The notes: a model not told the origin generated them from the sequence alone. 64,000 nucleotides of DNA from Ahaetulla prasina (GCF_028640845.1 NC_080539.1:105054554-105118553); one strand, 5' to 3'. Counted from the first letter of the stretch, positions 1 to 11,419 are shown. Numbers and translations are program-made.

Positions 1-123
1 TTGGGAAATTGTGGTTAATCCAGTGCTACTGGCTGATGCTGTGGTCACATGATCCTCCTTTTGAATGTTTCATGACAGTTTCCCAGTGAGCCTCACAATC
101 CCTTACTCCCTTCATCACCTGGA

Positions 124-258
124 CAAGGGTGTCAAACTGGCGGCCTGTGGGCCGGATGCGTCACGTGCAGGCTACGACCACCCCAACTCCACAAATGGAA
201 AAAATGTTGCAAAACATTTATGTCACAGCAACATGATGTGGCAAGCTTAACACCCATG
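124..258. mobile_element. hAT-like MITE, TGTCAAACT family, degenerate
   Basis: The left end reads caagggtgtcaaactggcgg and the right end is the approximate inverse, ending taacacccatg. The inner part (ggcctgtgggccggatgcgtcac) is shared with better copies at 3731-3866 and 54379-54583. No clear 8-bp target duplication remains, so the boundaries are approximate. Confidence 0.55.
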
Positions 259-284
259 TCCTAGAAACAGCCACTATGTAGGGA

Positions 285-372
285 GAGTAGGGGAAGAAGG
301 AAGGGAGGGGGAGCAAGAGAGAGAGGAAGGAAGGAAAAAAGAAAGTAAGGAAGGAAGGAAGGAAGGAAGGAA

Positions 373-414
<42 letters not shown>
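285..414. repeat. Purine-rich (GAAG)n/(GAAA)n microsatellite
   Basis: A run of aagg and aaag units with interruptions. It abuts the SINE at 415, and a second (AAAG)n tract follows that SINE. Confidence 0.9.
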
Positions 415-415
<1 letters not shown>

Positions 416-670
416 GGCCTCTGGTGGCTCAACAGACTAATGCAGTCTGTTATTAACACAGCTGCTTGCAATTACTGCAAGTTCAAGTCCCACCAGGCCC
501 AAGGTTGACTCAGCCTTCCATCCTTTATAAGGTAGGTAAAATGAAGACCCAGATTGTTGGGGGCAATAAAAGTTGACTTTGTATATAATATACAAATGGA
601 TGAAGACTATTGCTTAACACAAGGTAAGCCGCCCTGAGTCTTCGGAGAAGGGCGGGATATAAATTCAAAT
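415..670 (+). mobile_element. tRNA-derived SINE, L2-tailed type
   Basis: The head starts gggcctctggtggctcaaca, which resembles a pol III A box, and is followed by gttcaagtccc, a good B box. The centre contains ggttgactcagccttccatcc and acccagattgttggggg. The tail reads taagccgccctgag...gggcgggatataaat. That tail resembles the 3' end of the L2-like LINE at 13285-13745, which suggests mobilisation by that LINE type. Related copies lie at 22516-22780 (+) and 15113-15376 (-). Confidence 0.75.

Positions 671-756
<86 letters not shown>
671..756. repeat. (AAAG)n microsatellite
   Basis: About 21 uninterrupted tetranucleotide units directly after the SINE tail. Confidence 0.95.
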
Positions 757-757
<1 letters not shown>

Positions 758-2460
758 CGGACACTCGGTGGGGAAACTGGCAAGTAATTAGAAGTCATTC
801 CTGCTTCCACTGCTTTTTTGCCTGCCCTTGGTCATTTTTTTTTCTCTCTAGAAGGAAATGCCTCTTAAACAATGACTCAACATGACATGTTGTCTAGTAA
901 ATATATAAATATAACACTTTGCTTTCTCAGAATCCAGATATACAATACATGCCTGAAAACATGAAGGAGGGCAATTTTAAATTCAGAAAATAGAAAGGAA
1001 AAGATTTAAAAACCAAACCCTCAAAAATATTCCACATACATTCAGACAGTGGTGGATCCAGAGAGTATTATTTTGAGTCATGTAAGCCTGATATAAAACC
1101 AGCTCTAAGCTACTTGGATGTCTGATTCAAGTATTTATCACACACATCAACTTTCAATGGAATATTCTAGCTTTCTGTACGGCTGCCTGTTTCACAGAAT
1201 TGTGTGGTCAATGATTATAGAGAAACAAATGTTTTCTCTTGGGTGGGCTGAAACTCTCGACATATATAACAAACCACATAGCATTTCCATATGAACTTGA
1301 CATATTTAACTGAGTCTGGGCAACATGGGTGGGAAATACCATGTGTGAATAAATCAGGGTTTTCTTTTTTAAAAAAAAAATGTTAATGCATTTTCTCCCA
1401 TCTGGAATCACTCTTAAATTTATATAATTACACTATACAATTATACTGTTAGATTTGTACAATGCTCCTAAAAGTGCCAGAGAGCTATTCATTTATATAT
1501 AATTCATCTGTCAATTATATTCACACTTCTTTGCTTCTGAAATTGCATTCCTGCAATGTGTGCAATATTTATAATCTTGCTTCTGAGACATGTTTTCTAA
1601 AATATTTCTGGCTTCCTTTGATTTCTGGTTACTTTAAAAACTCCTGAAGATATGTAAATGAAATTGGCAAAAAGCCTACAGTATTGACAATGGGATTTAG
1701 GATTGTTTTAAAATCTATTGTAAAAATAATTGCTCAAAAACAGCTGTGCTGCATTTTTTAATTTGGAGTAAATCCAAGCCATCTCCCACATTATTTTGTT
1801 TTCATGCAAAAATACCCTAGAGTGGAATATAATGAAATTTCACTAAAAAATATGATTGAAAATAGGCTTCATTCCTAACAGAAAGTGATGTTTAGTTTCA
1901 AATCTCTCTAGAAATATGTTTTACTTTGAAACTCTTCTCTCAAAATTCTGGAACTTCTCAGAAGCATCACTACTTCATATGAAAGCAGATGCCAAAATTG
2001 AAAAATGGATGACATCCTTGTAAAAAATGTCCTTAGGGATATAGTCCTCTTCTTCCCCCTCCCCCTCCTCCTCCTTCTCCTTTTCAGTTCCAGTTCCATC
2101 ATCAGAATGTCTCCTAAATCCGAACTAAACATGTATAAGCATTGTTACAATTTTTGCCTACAATGTTATTTTTATATTTCTTCAGTTATGCTATCAGTAT
2201 ATTTTACACAAGCTGAAATATATTAAATACATTGAAACAATACTCTGATGCTACAGAGAGTAGCAAAAGAATAAAACTGAGCAAAAGAAAGTTGCATAGA
2301 GACAATACTAATTTAACACCAAAATGTCACTATATGAGAATAAGTCAGCAACCCTTCCATTGAATAAAATCTTGGCTGTTGGAATTCACAAATAAGAAGG
2401 GCATTCAAAGGAAAATCAACCAATGTTTCCACATAATAGAGTTGATGATTAGAGGGGACA
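757..2460. other. Non-coding, AT-rich, no recognised element
   Basis: Short chance frames only. It includes a CCT-rich stretch near 2050-2085 and an A-rich run near 1370. I recognise no exon, repeat family or RNA gene. Confidence 0.6.
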
Positions 2461-2461
2461 A

Positions 2462-2492
<31 letters not shown>

Positions 2493-2958
2493 GTCAAACA
2501 CAACAATATATATAAGTATAAGCATGAAATAACCATATGAATTCGATACAATCAAAGAGAACATTAGGACAGGAATGGTAGACACGCTGGTGCTCTTATG
2601 CATGCCCCTTATAGACCTCTTAGGAATGGGGTGAGGTCAATAGTAGATAGTCTTTGGTTAAAGCTTTGGGGATTTTGGGAAGAGACCACAGAGTCAGGTA
2701 GTGCATTCCAGGCATTAACAACTCTGTTACAGAAGTCATATTTTCTACAATCAAGATTGGAGCGGTTCACATTAAGTTTAAATCTATTGTGTGCTCGTGT
2801 ATTGTTGCGATTGAAGCTGAAGTAGTCTTCAACAGGAAGGACATTGTAGCAGATGATTTTATGAGTTATACTCAGGTCATGCCGAAGGGCAGCTGAGTTC
2901 TAAATTTGCTAAACCCAGGATTTCAAGTCTGGTGGCATAAGGTATTTTGTTGTGATCA
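2461..2958 (-). mobile_element. LINE-A 3' end (CR1/L2-group non-LTR retrotransposon), truncated
   Basis: On the minus strand this matches the last 500 bp of the long LINE at 55494-56835: the end of the RT frame, the segment just after it (plus strand tgctcttatgcatgcccc), and the (TAAA)n tail, seen here as atttatttattt at the left edge. It is 5' truncated and carries small indels. The left edge marks the element's 3' terminus. Confidence 0.8.
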
Positions 2959-2964
2959 TTTAGA

Positions 2965-3230
2965 TAATTCCTGAATGCAGGAATCCAAATTATAGCATCC
3001 CTGACTAAGATTGTCCAATCTTTGCTTGAACATATTCAGTGAAAGGAAACTCAACATTTTTATCAGCAATTGGTTCTTCTTTCAATTGGTTGTTCTTACT
3101 CTGAATGAGATTTTCCTAAAATTTAATCAGATCTGCCTTTTACAAATTGAAAGGACATTATTTTGTGTCCTAACACTGCAGGTATTCTAAAAGAACTTCC
3201 TTTCCAGCTTTTAAATGTATCCTACTTGAA
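2965..3230 (-). mobile_element. Old CR1 LINE remnant
   Basis: Phrases such as attgtccaatctttgcttga, ggttgttcttactctgaatgag and attttgtgtcc resemble the inverse of CR1 C-terminal coding and 3' UTR sequence. It is strongly diverged. The call rests on recognition of conserved phrases only. Confidence 0.45.
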
Positions 3231-3722
3231 TCGAAATGCAGCAAGTAAATGTAATTAATGGGCTGAGATAATTTTCACCATGCACTTCTTGCCTCTCTAG
3301 GTAAAACCATATCAGACAAATACAAAGTAGATGAGGTCCCCCCCCCACCTTAAATGGAATAACTCCCTGAGTTAAGATAAGATTGAATCCATTCCTGTGA
3401 TCTGCTCGAAAGTCTGAAAATCAAATCCTGCACTAATTTCCTGACACTCAGTGTGCTGGACTGGCTGACTGGAATATGTAAAATCTTATTTATGTTTAAT
3501 ATATAACTTTTTTGAGTAAGAATATAGCAATAAATAATGTATCACAATGGCAGACACAAATTAAATACATACATATAACTATACATATACACATATAATA
3601 TATGCTATACGTATACATAAAATTGTATTGAAAGTTTTAACAATAATTAGACTATTAAAAACTAAAGTACAGTTAAAAGGAAGAAAGAGAAAGAAAAAGA
3701 GCTATAAGTGCAGAAAGAGTAG
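3231..3722. other. AT-rich non-coding, no recognised element
   Basis: Contains a degenerate TA/CATA-rich stretch at about 3565-3620 and purine-rich sequence up to the MITE at 3731. Nothing else is recognised. Confidence 0.6.
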
Positions 3723-3730
3723 ACTTAGAA

Positions 3731-3866
3731 CAGGGCTGTCAAACTCGCGGCCTGCTGGCCGAATGCGTCACGCGCTGGCCACACCCACGCTCGGTTTAGC
3801 GAAGAGGGAGGAAAGTCCCGATACATTACATGAGGCAGCCATGATGCCGCGAGTTTGACACCCCTG
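3731..3866. mobile_element. hAT-like MITE with perfect 8-bp TSD
   Basis: A 136-bp element with terminal inverted repeats cagggctgtcaaactcgcgg and ccgcgagtttgacacccctg. It is flanked by identical 8-bp copies of acttagaa at 3723-3730 and 3867-3874. An 8-bp duplication and CAGGG ends are hAT hallmarks. There is no coding capacity. Confidence 0.9.
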
Positions 3867-3874
3867 ACTTAGAA

Positions 3875-4803
3875 GAAAAGTACAAGAAAATAGAAAAAAA
3901 GAATATAAAGAAATATATAAAGAAGTGACTTCCGATTTTCACAAAAGTTATAGGTACAATTATACTTTAGCCTCTCTCTCTAATGTTATATCATGACTCA
4001 CTTCTTTCTGTAATCTATCCTATCTAATCATCAAAAACATAAATTATAAATTATTTTTTTATTTATTTATATTTCCCACCCCCCAAAAAAAAATTCCATA
4101 AGAAGTTTCTGGTCACCAGTAAATACAAATTAAATTCTTCTGAGATACGCATTTGTCATTCACTGGCAGAGGTCAATGCTATTTTGAGAGCTTTGGGCAT
4201 CTTGCATGTGATGGATTGTTGTTTGGAAGGTGACATGCAATAAGGGGCCTGCTGTGATCTCTTTGAAATACTGTAGCACTAAAACCTTTAAACACAGTTG
4301 CACTTCAATTATCTGTTGAGTGCAATTTCCAAGTGTCAGAATTCAAGAAATTCAGTGTGATTGTAACCATTACTACTGAAGCCTTATATGAATCATCTGA
4401 ATATGGAAGACAGTTAGGCAGGTTATTCCAGGAAAGCTTTTTCAGATTATTTGTTTCAAGAAAATGCAGCTGCTGAGCTACTGAGAGGGAGAAATGCTTC
4501 AGGAAGCCTTAACCCCCTTTTCTGTAGCCTATTTTGTTGTAAATACTCTTCAGTGTGATTTTATTTCACGTAAAAAAACCACATTTCCTTAAAAAATTAA
4601 AACACACTTTTCCTGAACACATGAGGAACAAAACCCTGCCTATAGCTGACATATTTCCTAGGACGACCAGTAAAAGGGAAATATATAAAAGAATCTGGTG
4701 ACTTAGAAGAAAGGATGAAGCCCTATCCTACCTATCTGTCAACTTAGCCTGTTGCTAGAGTTATTGAAAAAGTAAAAATTTTATCAAGTACTTGTACTAT
4801 TAT
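3875..4803. other. Non-coding, no recognised element
   Basis: Mixed unique-looking sequence with short A-runs and a short T-rich stretch near 4050. No exon or repeat family is recognised. Confidence 0.55.
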
Positions 4804-5135
4804 TTTGTTGTTGTTGTTGTTAGTTGCAAAGTCGTGTCCGACCCATTGTGACCCCATGGACAACGTTCCTCCAGGCCTTCCTGTCCTCTACCATCCTCTG
4901 GAGTCCATTTAAACTCATGCCTACTGCTTCAGTGACTCCATCCAGCCACCTCGTTCTCTGTCGTCCCCTTCTTCTTTTGCCCTCAATCTTTCCCAGCATT
5001 AAGCTCTTCTCCAGTGAGTCCTTCCTTCTCATTAGGTGGCCAAAGTATTTGAGTTTCATCTTCAGGATCTGGCCTCCTAAAGAGCAGTCAGGGTTGATCT
5101 CCTCTAGGACTGACCGGTTTGATTGCCTTGCAGTT
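4804..5135 (-). mobile_element. Bov-B/RTE LINE 3' end
   Basis: On the minus strand the frame from about 5135 to 4820 encodes a typical Bov-B C-terminus: a stretch containing INPDCSL, then LKYFGHLMRR, LEKSLMLGKIEGKRRRGRQR, TRWLDGVTEA and DRKAWRNVVHGV. It ends at an RTRL motif next to a TTG repeat (4804-4821), which is the inverted 3' tail. The element is 5' truncated just upstream of the conserved part. The unbroken frame suggests moderate age. Confidence 0.85.
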
Positions 5136-5899
5136 TGTACTATTATAGGATGGGTTAAAGCCATTTCAAACTTGGCTTGAGGAATCTGTCTCGCTTTGAT
5201 GAATTCTGTAGCTCTATTTGTAGTCATTCACTTTAATTCTGTTGTCATAGACAGATCTCTGAGTGGTCAGCTTTAAATTGGCATTGGCTACAAATCTCTG
5301 CAGGGATAGAAAACCCATCATAATATCTTCACAAAGTTCTGGATGGGTCTGAGTGGTTTTTCTAAAAGTGCTTAGGAAATCACCCACTTGTTTGTCAGTG
5401 TCATTGTTGAAGTTTTGGTGAAGCAATGGAAGATAGAGATGGCCTAAGCTGTTGACACAATTGTTCCTAAGTATCCTCTCCCCTCCTGCAGACTAAATTA
5501 GCACTTTGGTTTCCCATAGTACAGCGAAACAGATACTTAGAGGGATGGAGCACAATGCAAATGGAGGTACATTTCAGAAGGATCAGATAAAAAAACCAAG
5601 TTGAGTATTCTATTCTGTGGCAATCCATGCAAAGAAGAGAGGTGAGTTCTATGCCTCCATTGTGTTTGCACAAAGCAGGCATCTCTCCCACAAAATATTG
5701 TGGGGAGAGACATTACTTGGGAATAATTGTGAGCAATTTTCATACATTGATTGGATTTGTTCCAACTGAGACTTTAAAATTGAACCAGGCCAATTACACA
5801 TGGGTCCTTATACCTTATAAAATGCTGAACATTGATAAATTTGCAAAGAATGTTGTTTCTATTGTTATAAGTTTCCCAGAGTCTTCTTGTGGTGAGGAC
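5136..5899. other. Non-coding, no recognised element
   Basis: Unique-looking sequence. A few short frames occur, but none has a recognisable domain. Confidence 0.5.
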
Positions 5900-5900
5900 A

Positions 5901-6048
5901 GAAAGGAAGGAAGGAAGGAAGGAAGGAAGGAAGGAAGGAAGGAAGGAAGGAAGGAAGGAAAGAAAAAAGAAAAAAAGAAAAAAGAAAAAAGAAAGAAAAG
6001 AAAAGAAAAGAAAAGAAAAAACGAGGAAAGAAGGAAAAAGAAATCAGG
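5901..6048. repeat. (AAGG)n microsatellite with purine-rich extension
   Basis: About 15 aagg units, then irregular gaaaa-type units. Apparent Lys/Glu/Arg-rich frames over this tract are translation of the repeat. Confidence 0.95.
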
Positions 6049-6131
6049 TTTCTAACTTGTTCTACCAGGCTGATTAAATCAGTTAACTTGGAACTGGTTG
6101 CGTGAGTAAGAGATCACTGCCTTGACCATAA

Positions 6132-6584
6132 CCGTGATGGCGAACCTATGGCATGGATGCCACAGGTGGCATGCAGAGCCATGTCTGTGGGCACATGAGT
6201 GTTGCCCTAGCTCAGCTCCAGTGTGCATGTGCACACCAGCCAGCTGATTTTTGAGCCTTCTGGGCCCACTGGAAGTTGGGAAATGGGCCGTTTCCAGCCT
6301 TCGGAGGACATCCAGGTGGGTGGGTGGGGAAGGCTGTTTTTGCCACCCCCAGGCTCCAAGAAAGCCTCTGGAGCCTGGGGAGGGCGAAAAACAGTCCTAA
6401 TGAGCCCACTGGTAAACTTTTTGCCATTGCATGCCAAAAGCGGGGGTTGTGCGGGGGTGGGGTTGCACGCACATGCGCGGGGGTGCAAGGTGTGGGGGGC
6501 ATTGAATTATGGGTGTGGGCACATGCGCACACAACCCCCCCCATGCTTCCCCTGCTTTTGGCACGCGACAGCAAAAAGTCACTG
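6132..6584. mobile_element. hAT-like non-autonomous element, TGGCGAACC family
   Basis: Starts ccgtgatggcgaacctatgg and ends near aaaaagtcactg. Diverged 8-bp flanks gaccataa (6124-6131) and gactacaa (6585-6592) match at six of eight positions. Its start resembles that of the element at 24557-24985. The interior is GC-rich, with segments such as gcacatgcgcac. Long open frames on both strands here are composition artefacts. Confidence 0.65.
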
Positions 6585-6639
6585 GACTACAAGATACTTA
6601 AAAGAAGGCGTTATATGGCTTTTCTAGAAATAGCCCTCC

Positions 6640-7051
6640 TTCAATAAAAAGTTCTGTATAATTCTAGGCTGGTCTCAAATATTCCATTCTTTGATAAGAG
6701 GACCAAGAAAGCAGTGGCCTTGCAGTTTCAAATGCATTTGAATGAAATGAGATATCTAGGTTCATCTCAATCGTGGTTTCATCAAGGAGAAGGTCCTAAG
6801 ATCACTTTTGGATGTCTTGAGTGATAAAGTGTATTATAAACTACACAAAGGTATAGCTAGAATCTCCTAATCCTTTCAGATCTCTTAGTGGTTTCATTAT
6901 CAACCACCATAGTAGCCATCTGGACTAATTGAACATTCAGTGCACTATTTTGCAGTGGCTCTATGCCTTCTTGTCAAATGAGTCCAGAAAAATATCCTAA
7001 AGAATCAGAGTCATTGACTTGTTACGTCTCACAAAATTCCATTTTGTCCCC
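6640..7051 (+). mobile_element. Old L2-like LINE, 5' portion (split by Gypsy insertion)
   Basis: In pieces, the plus strand reads like an L2 reverse transcriptase. A VSNIPFFDKRTKKAVALQFQ-like block lies at about 6672, and a SILSP block ends exactly at the Gypsy insertion site (7051). Frameshifts and stops are frequent. The RT continues at 11598 after the Gypsy element with an IYMK-like segment, so the two parts are one older LINE copy. Confidence 0.7.
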
Positions 7052-7229
7052 TGTTAAGTTCGGGAAGTAACGAGGCTGGAGACCAGGGTAGTGACAACAG
7101 CTCTTTAATATATGGTGAACCCAGCAACCAAGCTGGGGAAAAACAACCCTTTATATACTGTTTAACCGGCGGCTTCAACCAATCAGCAACGTGCTTGTTT
7201 CCCGCCAAAATATTTAAAGATACATAACA
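7052..7229 (-). repeat. Gypsy 3' LTR
   Basis: Identical over 178 bp to 11420-11597. On the minus strand it starts tgttatgtatc and ends cgaacttaaca. It carries a TATA-like tatataaag (plus 7149-7157) and an attaaa poly(A)-signal variant (near 7104-7109). Confidence 0.93.
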
Positions 7230-7242
7230 CTCCTCCCCTCCC
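7230..7242 (-). other. Gypsy polypurine tract
   Basis: The minus strand reads gggaggggaggag and directly abuts the 3' LTR. This is the expected plus-strand primer site for reverse transcription. Confidence 0.85.
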
Positions 7243-7280
7243 AGAAAACACTTTACCACTATTTACATATTATTTACATG

Positions 7281-8687
7281 TTATTTTTCGACGTAGTCAC
7301 GCAAATAACCTGGGCGTCTCCTAATTCTTTCGGACCTGCGCGGTTCAGTCCTGGGTGGTATTTTGAGCTGGTCGGAGGGGCTGTTTTCTCCTCCCAGCTC
7401 TTCCTCTAGGCCATCGGGCCCTGGATTACTTGCAGACTCTTTTTCTTGGCCATCCGGCCCTGGATTACTTTTTGAATTTTCCCTGTTGTTTCCATCGGGA
7501 ACCTGATGGCGTCGCTGGACCTCCGGGACCTCAGCTAAGTCTTGCGCCTCCCCCGGGATATAGTCAGCTGTGGGTTCAAATAAGGAGTGGTCATTATCTG
7601 TCTCGTTTAGTTCGGGTTGTTCAGTTATTCGTTTCCTTATCTGGTCTATGTGGCGCCTCCATACTCGGTTGTCTTTTAACTCAACCAAGTATGACTTTGG
7701 ACCGGTTGCTTTTATGATTTGCCCTGCGAGCCAACTTGGGCCGTCCCCATAGTTGCGGGCCCACACTCGATCGCCTATGCCCATTTCTCTTGTTTTTCTA
7801 GTTCCCCTTGTAACCCTCTGGTGTGTAATGGGATTCAAGCGGTCAAGTGGGCACCGGAGTTTCCGTCCCATCAACAATTCGGCTGGACTTCTGCCTGTAG
7901 CAGTGCTTGGGGTTCTATGCTGAATGGCCAGAAAGAAATCTATCTTTGTTTGCCAGTCCCCTGGCTTGAGCCTGGACAATGCCTCCTTAGCGCTCCAGAC
8001 GGAACGCTCTGCAAGGCCATTCGACGCAGGGTGGAAAGGCGCAGAGAGGGCATGTCGGATGCCCTCCTCTGCCAAGTATTCCTCAAACTGGGCTGCCGTG
8101 AATTCGGGCCGTTGTCGGATACCAGCGTGTCAGGCAACCCGTGGGTTGCGAATAGGTGGCGCAGGGCTGCGATTACTGCCTCGGCTGTCGTGGATTTCAT
8201 GAGTATGATCTCCAACCATTTAGAGAAAGCGTCGACAACCACTAGGAAGGTTTGGCCGTGGAAAGGGCCAGCAAAATCAATGTGGATTCTCGACCAGGGC
8301 CCTTGGGGTTTTTCCCATTCCCTGACTGGGGCCGTTGGGGTAGAGGTCTGGACTCTTGGCAAGCCTGGCATTTCCTACCCTCTCAGCAATCTCTGCGTCC
8401 ATGAGTGGCCACCACACATAGCTTCTTGCTAGCCCCTTCATCCTTACGATCCCTGGGTGACCTCGTGGAGGAGGTCCAATACCTTCCCTCAATTTCTCCG
8501 GGATTACCACTCGATCACCCCATAGCAGGCACCCCTTGAGCCGAGAGCTCCTCACGCTTTTTACAAATTCCTTAAACTGCTCGCCCGCGCAGCGGCCACC
8601 CTCTTGTACCCAACCGAGTACAGTCCTTAACATAATGTCGGTATGATGCCGAGCCACTTCCTTAGATGTGACTGGGCCAGAGTCCAA
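7281..8687 (-). pseudogene. Gypsy integrase region, frameshifted
   Basis: Three overlapping frames are needed. 8277-8687 carries the H2C2-type N-terminal part (HPGIVRMKG...WWPLMDAEIAERV). 7940-8371 carries the catalytic core with the first two acidic residues, in HIDFAGPF and LVSDNGPN. 7281-8075 carries the catalytic Glu (NGLAERSVWSAKE) and a C-terminal domain with GDRVWARNYGDGPSWLAGQI and RRHIDQIRKR, then an acidic/Pro-rich tail. Integrase joins the DNA copy to the host genome. The frame changes make this copy inactive as written. Confidence 0.88.
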
Positions 8688-8753
8688 AGAGTCAATCAGC
8701 AGGATGGGCGTCCCGGAGTGGGGTCTTGATCGCCCCTGGCAGTGGGCATCTGC

Positions 8754-9445
8754 TTAACGCGTCCGCATGCCCCACTTCTTTTCCGGTCGATGCTGCAGCT
8801 TGTAGGAATAAGCGGCTAAGAAAATAGTCCATCGGGTCAATCGTGGCGAAAGTGCCACAGGCGTTGGGCGATCGCCAGCCAGTATTCCTAACAGCGGTCT
8901 GTGGTCAGTCACAATTTCAAAGTCTCGCCCAAAAACATATTCATGAAATTTTTTTACCCCTGACACAATTGCTAGCGCTTCCTTATCTAACTGGCTATAG
9001 TTCCTCTCTGTGGAGGACATCGTTCTGGAGTAGAAGGCTATAGGGGCTTCTGTGCCGTTTGAAGTCTGTGGCTGAGCACAGCCCCACCCGTAAGGGAGGC
9101 ATCGCAAACCAGCACTAAGGGCAATGAGCTATGATATTGGATGAGCAGGCTATCGCTCGAGAGCAGGTTTTTTACTGCTTCGAAAGCCCTACTTTCCGAC
9201 TTTCCCCAAGACCAAACAATATTTTTTCCTAGAAGCTTATGCAGTGGTTCAGCAACGGTCGCTTTGCTTTTTAAAAACCACGTAAAATTCACTAGCCCCA
9301 GGAATGCCTGTAGCTCTGTTTTGTTTTTGGGCGCTGGAGCCTTTCTGATTGCCTTGACCTTGCTCTCAGTGGGGTGAATTCCTTTCTTGTCTATTCGGTA
9401 GCCCAAGAATTCGACGGATTCTACCCCTATCTGGCATTTGTTCAC
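8754..9445 (-). pseudogene. Gypsy RT end and RNase H region, frameshifted
   Basis: 9038-9445 holds the RT connection segment (VEFLGYRIDKKGIHP, ELQAFLGLVNFT) and the start of RNase H (VLVCDAS). 8754-9107, in another frame, continues RNase H with IAFYSRTMSSTERNYSQLDK and FEIVTDHRPL. RNase H removes the RNA template during cDNA synthesis. The two pieces overlap in different frames, so an indel separates them. Confidence 0.85.
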
Positions 9446-10468
9446 TTTAACCTTTAGTCCGCTGACCGAAAATGCCCAGAACCTTTCTCAAACGCTCCCC
9501 CAATTCCTCTACGTTTTCGGCTGATATCAATACATCATCGAAGTAGGGAACTACCCCTGGGAGCCCTTGCAGAAGTCGTTCCATTAAGTTTTGGAACAGC
9601 CCCGGTGCCACACTCACCCCAAATTGTAATCGGGTACACTTGAATGCACCCTGTGAGTTACAATCGCTTGGGCTTCGCTGTGTTGGCGCTCACGGGCAGT
9701 TGTTGGTAGGCTTGGGCCAAGTCTAACTTTGCAAAGACTTGCCCTTGCCCCAAAGAGTGCAGCAAGTGTTGCACCACGGAACCGGTAAGCGCTTTTCTGT
9801 AAGGCTTTGTTTAGCGTCGCCTTGTAGTCAGCGCAGATTCTAATTGACCCATCTGGTTTTACTGGGGTGACGATTGGCGTCTCCCACTTTGCGTGATCGA
9901 CTGGTACCAAAATCCCCTGATTTATGAGCTTATCTAGCTCCTTGTCAATTTTAGGTTTGAGGGCAAAAGGGACTCTCCTTGCCTTTAACCTAATGGGGGC
10001 TACCTGGGGGTCTAAGTTGAATGAAATAGGGGTCCCCTTGTACTTGCCCAGGCAGTCCTTGAAGACATCTTCGAACTCAGTCAAGAGTATGTCTTTCAGG
10101 TTACAGTCACTTCTGTAGATGCCAGTCACGCCCATACCCAGTGCGCGAAACCAGTCTAGTCCCAACAAGCTAGGTAGGGTCCCTTCGACGATCGTGATGG
10201 GCAGGGTCTTCTTGTGTGGTCCGTACTCGACTCGGACAGAGGTGGTCCCTCGAACAGGGATTCGATTCCCTTGGTAGTCGTGGACTCGTAGCCGTTGTGT
10301 TTGCAGGTGGCGCTTCGCGACTGACGGCAGTGACTTCGCCAAAGTGTCCCAGGACATGATGGTGATTGCTGACCCGGTGTCCACTTCGAGTCGGCACCGT
10401 ACTCCTTCTATTTTGGGTTTGGTGAAGATCTTCTTCTCCACTCGGGTTGAGGCGCGGCCTATGACCAC
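9446..10468 (-). pseudogene. Gypsy protease and reverse transcriptase, frameshifted
   Basis: The frame starting at 10468 encodes an aspartic protease with VDTGSAITI (active Asp codon at about 10381) and a LLGLDWF block. It continues into the RT N-terminus (LDKLINQGILVPV, WETPIVTPVKPDGSIRICAD). The polymerase YFDD box lies in a different frame at about 9534-9545, so at least one indel separates it. These enzymes would process Gag-Pol and copy the RNA genome. Confidence 0.87.
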
Positions 10469-10559
10469 AGTCGTTTGGTTCGAATCCGCGCCTTTTTTGT
10501 TTGAGCCAATCGCGGGTCGCCTTGCCGATCCCGCGCCTGATTGGCCGATTTGAATTTTC

Positions 10560-11322
10560 GGCGGAAGGTTGGGGAGCTCGACAGACTTGAGCTAGGTGCC
10601 CTTTCTTCTCGCACCGCCGACATGTTGCGCCCTTAAACTTGCAGCGTTGGCGCTGGTGTTGACCTCCGCAACTTCCGCATTCATCCCGGTCCTCTTTGCC
10701 GCTTGCTCGGTTGGGCAGACCCCTTCCTCATCCTCACCGTGGGATTCGGTCTGGATCTCTTCCTGGTGCACCGGGGTTGACTTTGTGCTCGCCTTTGGTG
10801 TGAGAGGCTTTTGCAGTGCCTCCGCCGCTTGGGTGGACATTTCATGCGCTCTGGCTTCGCCCAGGCGCTTGCCAGCGCCAGATTGCTTTTCGATAGCAGC
10901 CGCCCGCAAACGCATGTCTCGGACCCCTGATGAGTTGCTCCAGCAGCACCTCGCCCAGGTCTCGGTACCCACAGTCTTTGGAGGCTTTCCGCAGGGCGCC
11001 ATGTAGTCGCCGATGGATTCGCCTCTAGCTGTCGGCGCCTCCAAATTCAAAACGCCGCACGTATTTGGACGGCGTTGGCGAAATGGTTTTTAGCAGGGTT
11101 TGCAGAGTTTGCCACGATACCGATTGTATCGGCGTTGGCTCTGCCAGGGCTTCCGCGATGTCGATGACCTCGGACCGCAGTGGCTCAAGAAGTATGCCCT
11201 TTGCGGTTGTCTGGAACTCCTTGCAGTTCGTTGGCTTCTAGAAAGCTTTCGAAACGGGTCATATACGTTCCCCATTTCTCTCTAGCCGGGTCAAACGGTG
11301 CGGGCGGAGTGTAACTGGCCAT
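10560..11322 (-). pseudogene. Gypsy gag, frameshifted, with CCHC knuckle
   Basis: The first Met lies at 11322 (MASYTPPAPFDP). A second frame shows a conserved RAYFLSHCG block (about 11190). A third piece at 10592-11050 has SIGDYM and RDMRLRAAAIEKQ. A CX2CX4HX4C zinc knuckle (CRRCEKKGHLAQVC) is encoded at 10581-10622 in yet another frame. Gag would form the particle shell and bind RNA. Several breaks fall in or next to short G/C runs. Confidence 0.83.
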
Positions 11323-11400
11323 CTCCGCTTTTCTGCCCTGTGTTTGCTGGGTTCGGTTCTTTCGTGCTTCAGCTCGGTTCTGGTGCTCCTTAGCCTCGAA

Positions 11401-11418
11401 ATCCCACCTTCGTCGCCA
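11401..11418 (-). other. Gypsy primer-binding site, tRNA-Ser-like
   Basis: One base inside the 5' LTR, the minus strand reads tggcgacgaaggtgggat. The plus strand, atcccaccttcgtcgcca, resembles the 3' end of vertebrate tRNA-Ser(GCU) with its CCA tail, with about two mismatches from memory. The primer identity is an inference. Confidence 0.65.
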
Positions 11419-11419
11419 G

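Noticed and set aside
274..471. Phe/Ser/Leu-rich minus-strand frames over 274-471 and 525-810
   Set aside because: They translate the (AAAG)n/(AAGG)n microsatellites and the SINE; not genes.
5627..6077. Glu/Lys/Gly/Arg-rich plus-strand frames
   Set aside because: The long part is the (AAGG)n tract; no domain in the rest.
6207..6647. Several overlapping frames of 90-134 codons on both strands
   Set aside because: They overlap a GC-rich hAT-like element with few stops; no consistent domain in any frame.
7430..8432. Plus-strand frames up to 237 codons opposite the Gypsy integrase
   Set aside because: Antisense shadows of the minus-strand integrase; no domain of their own.
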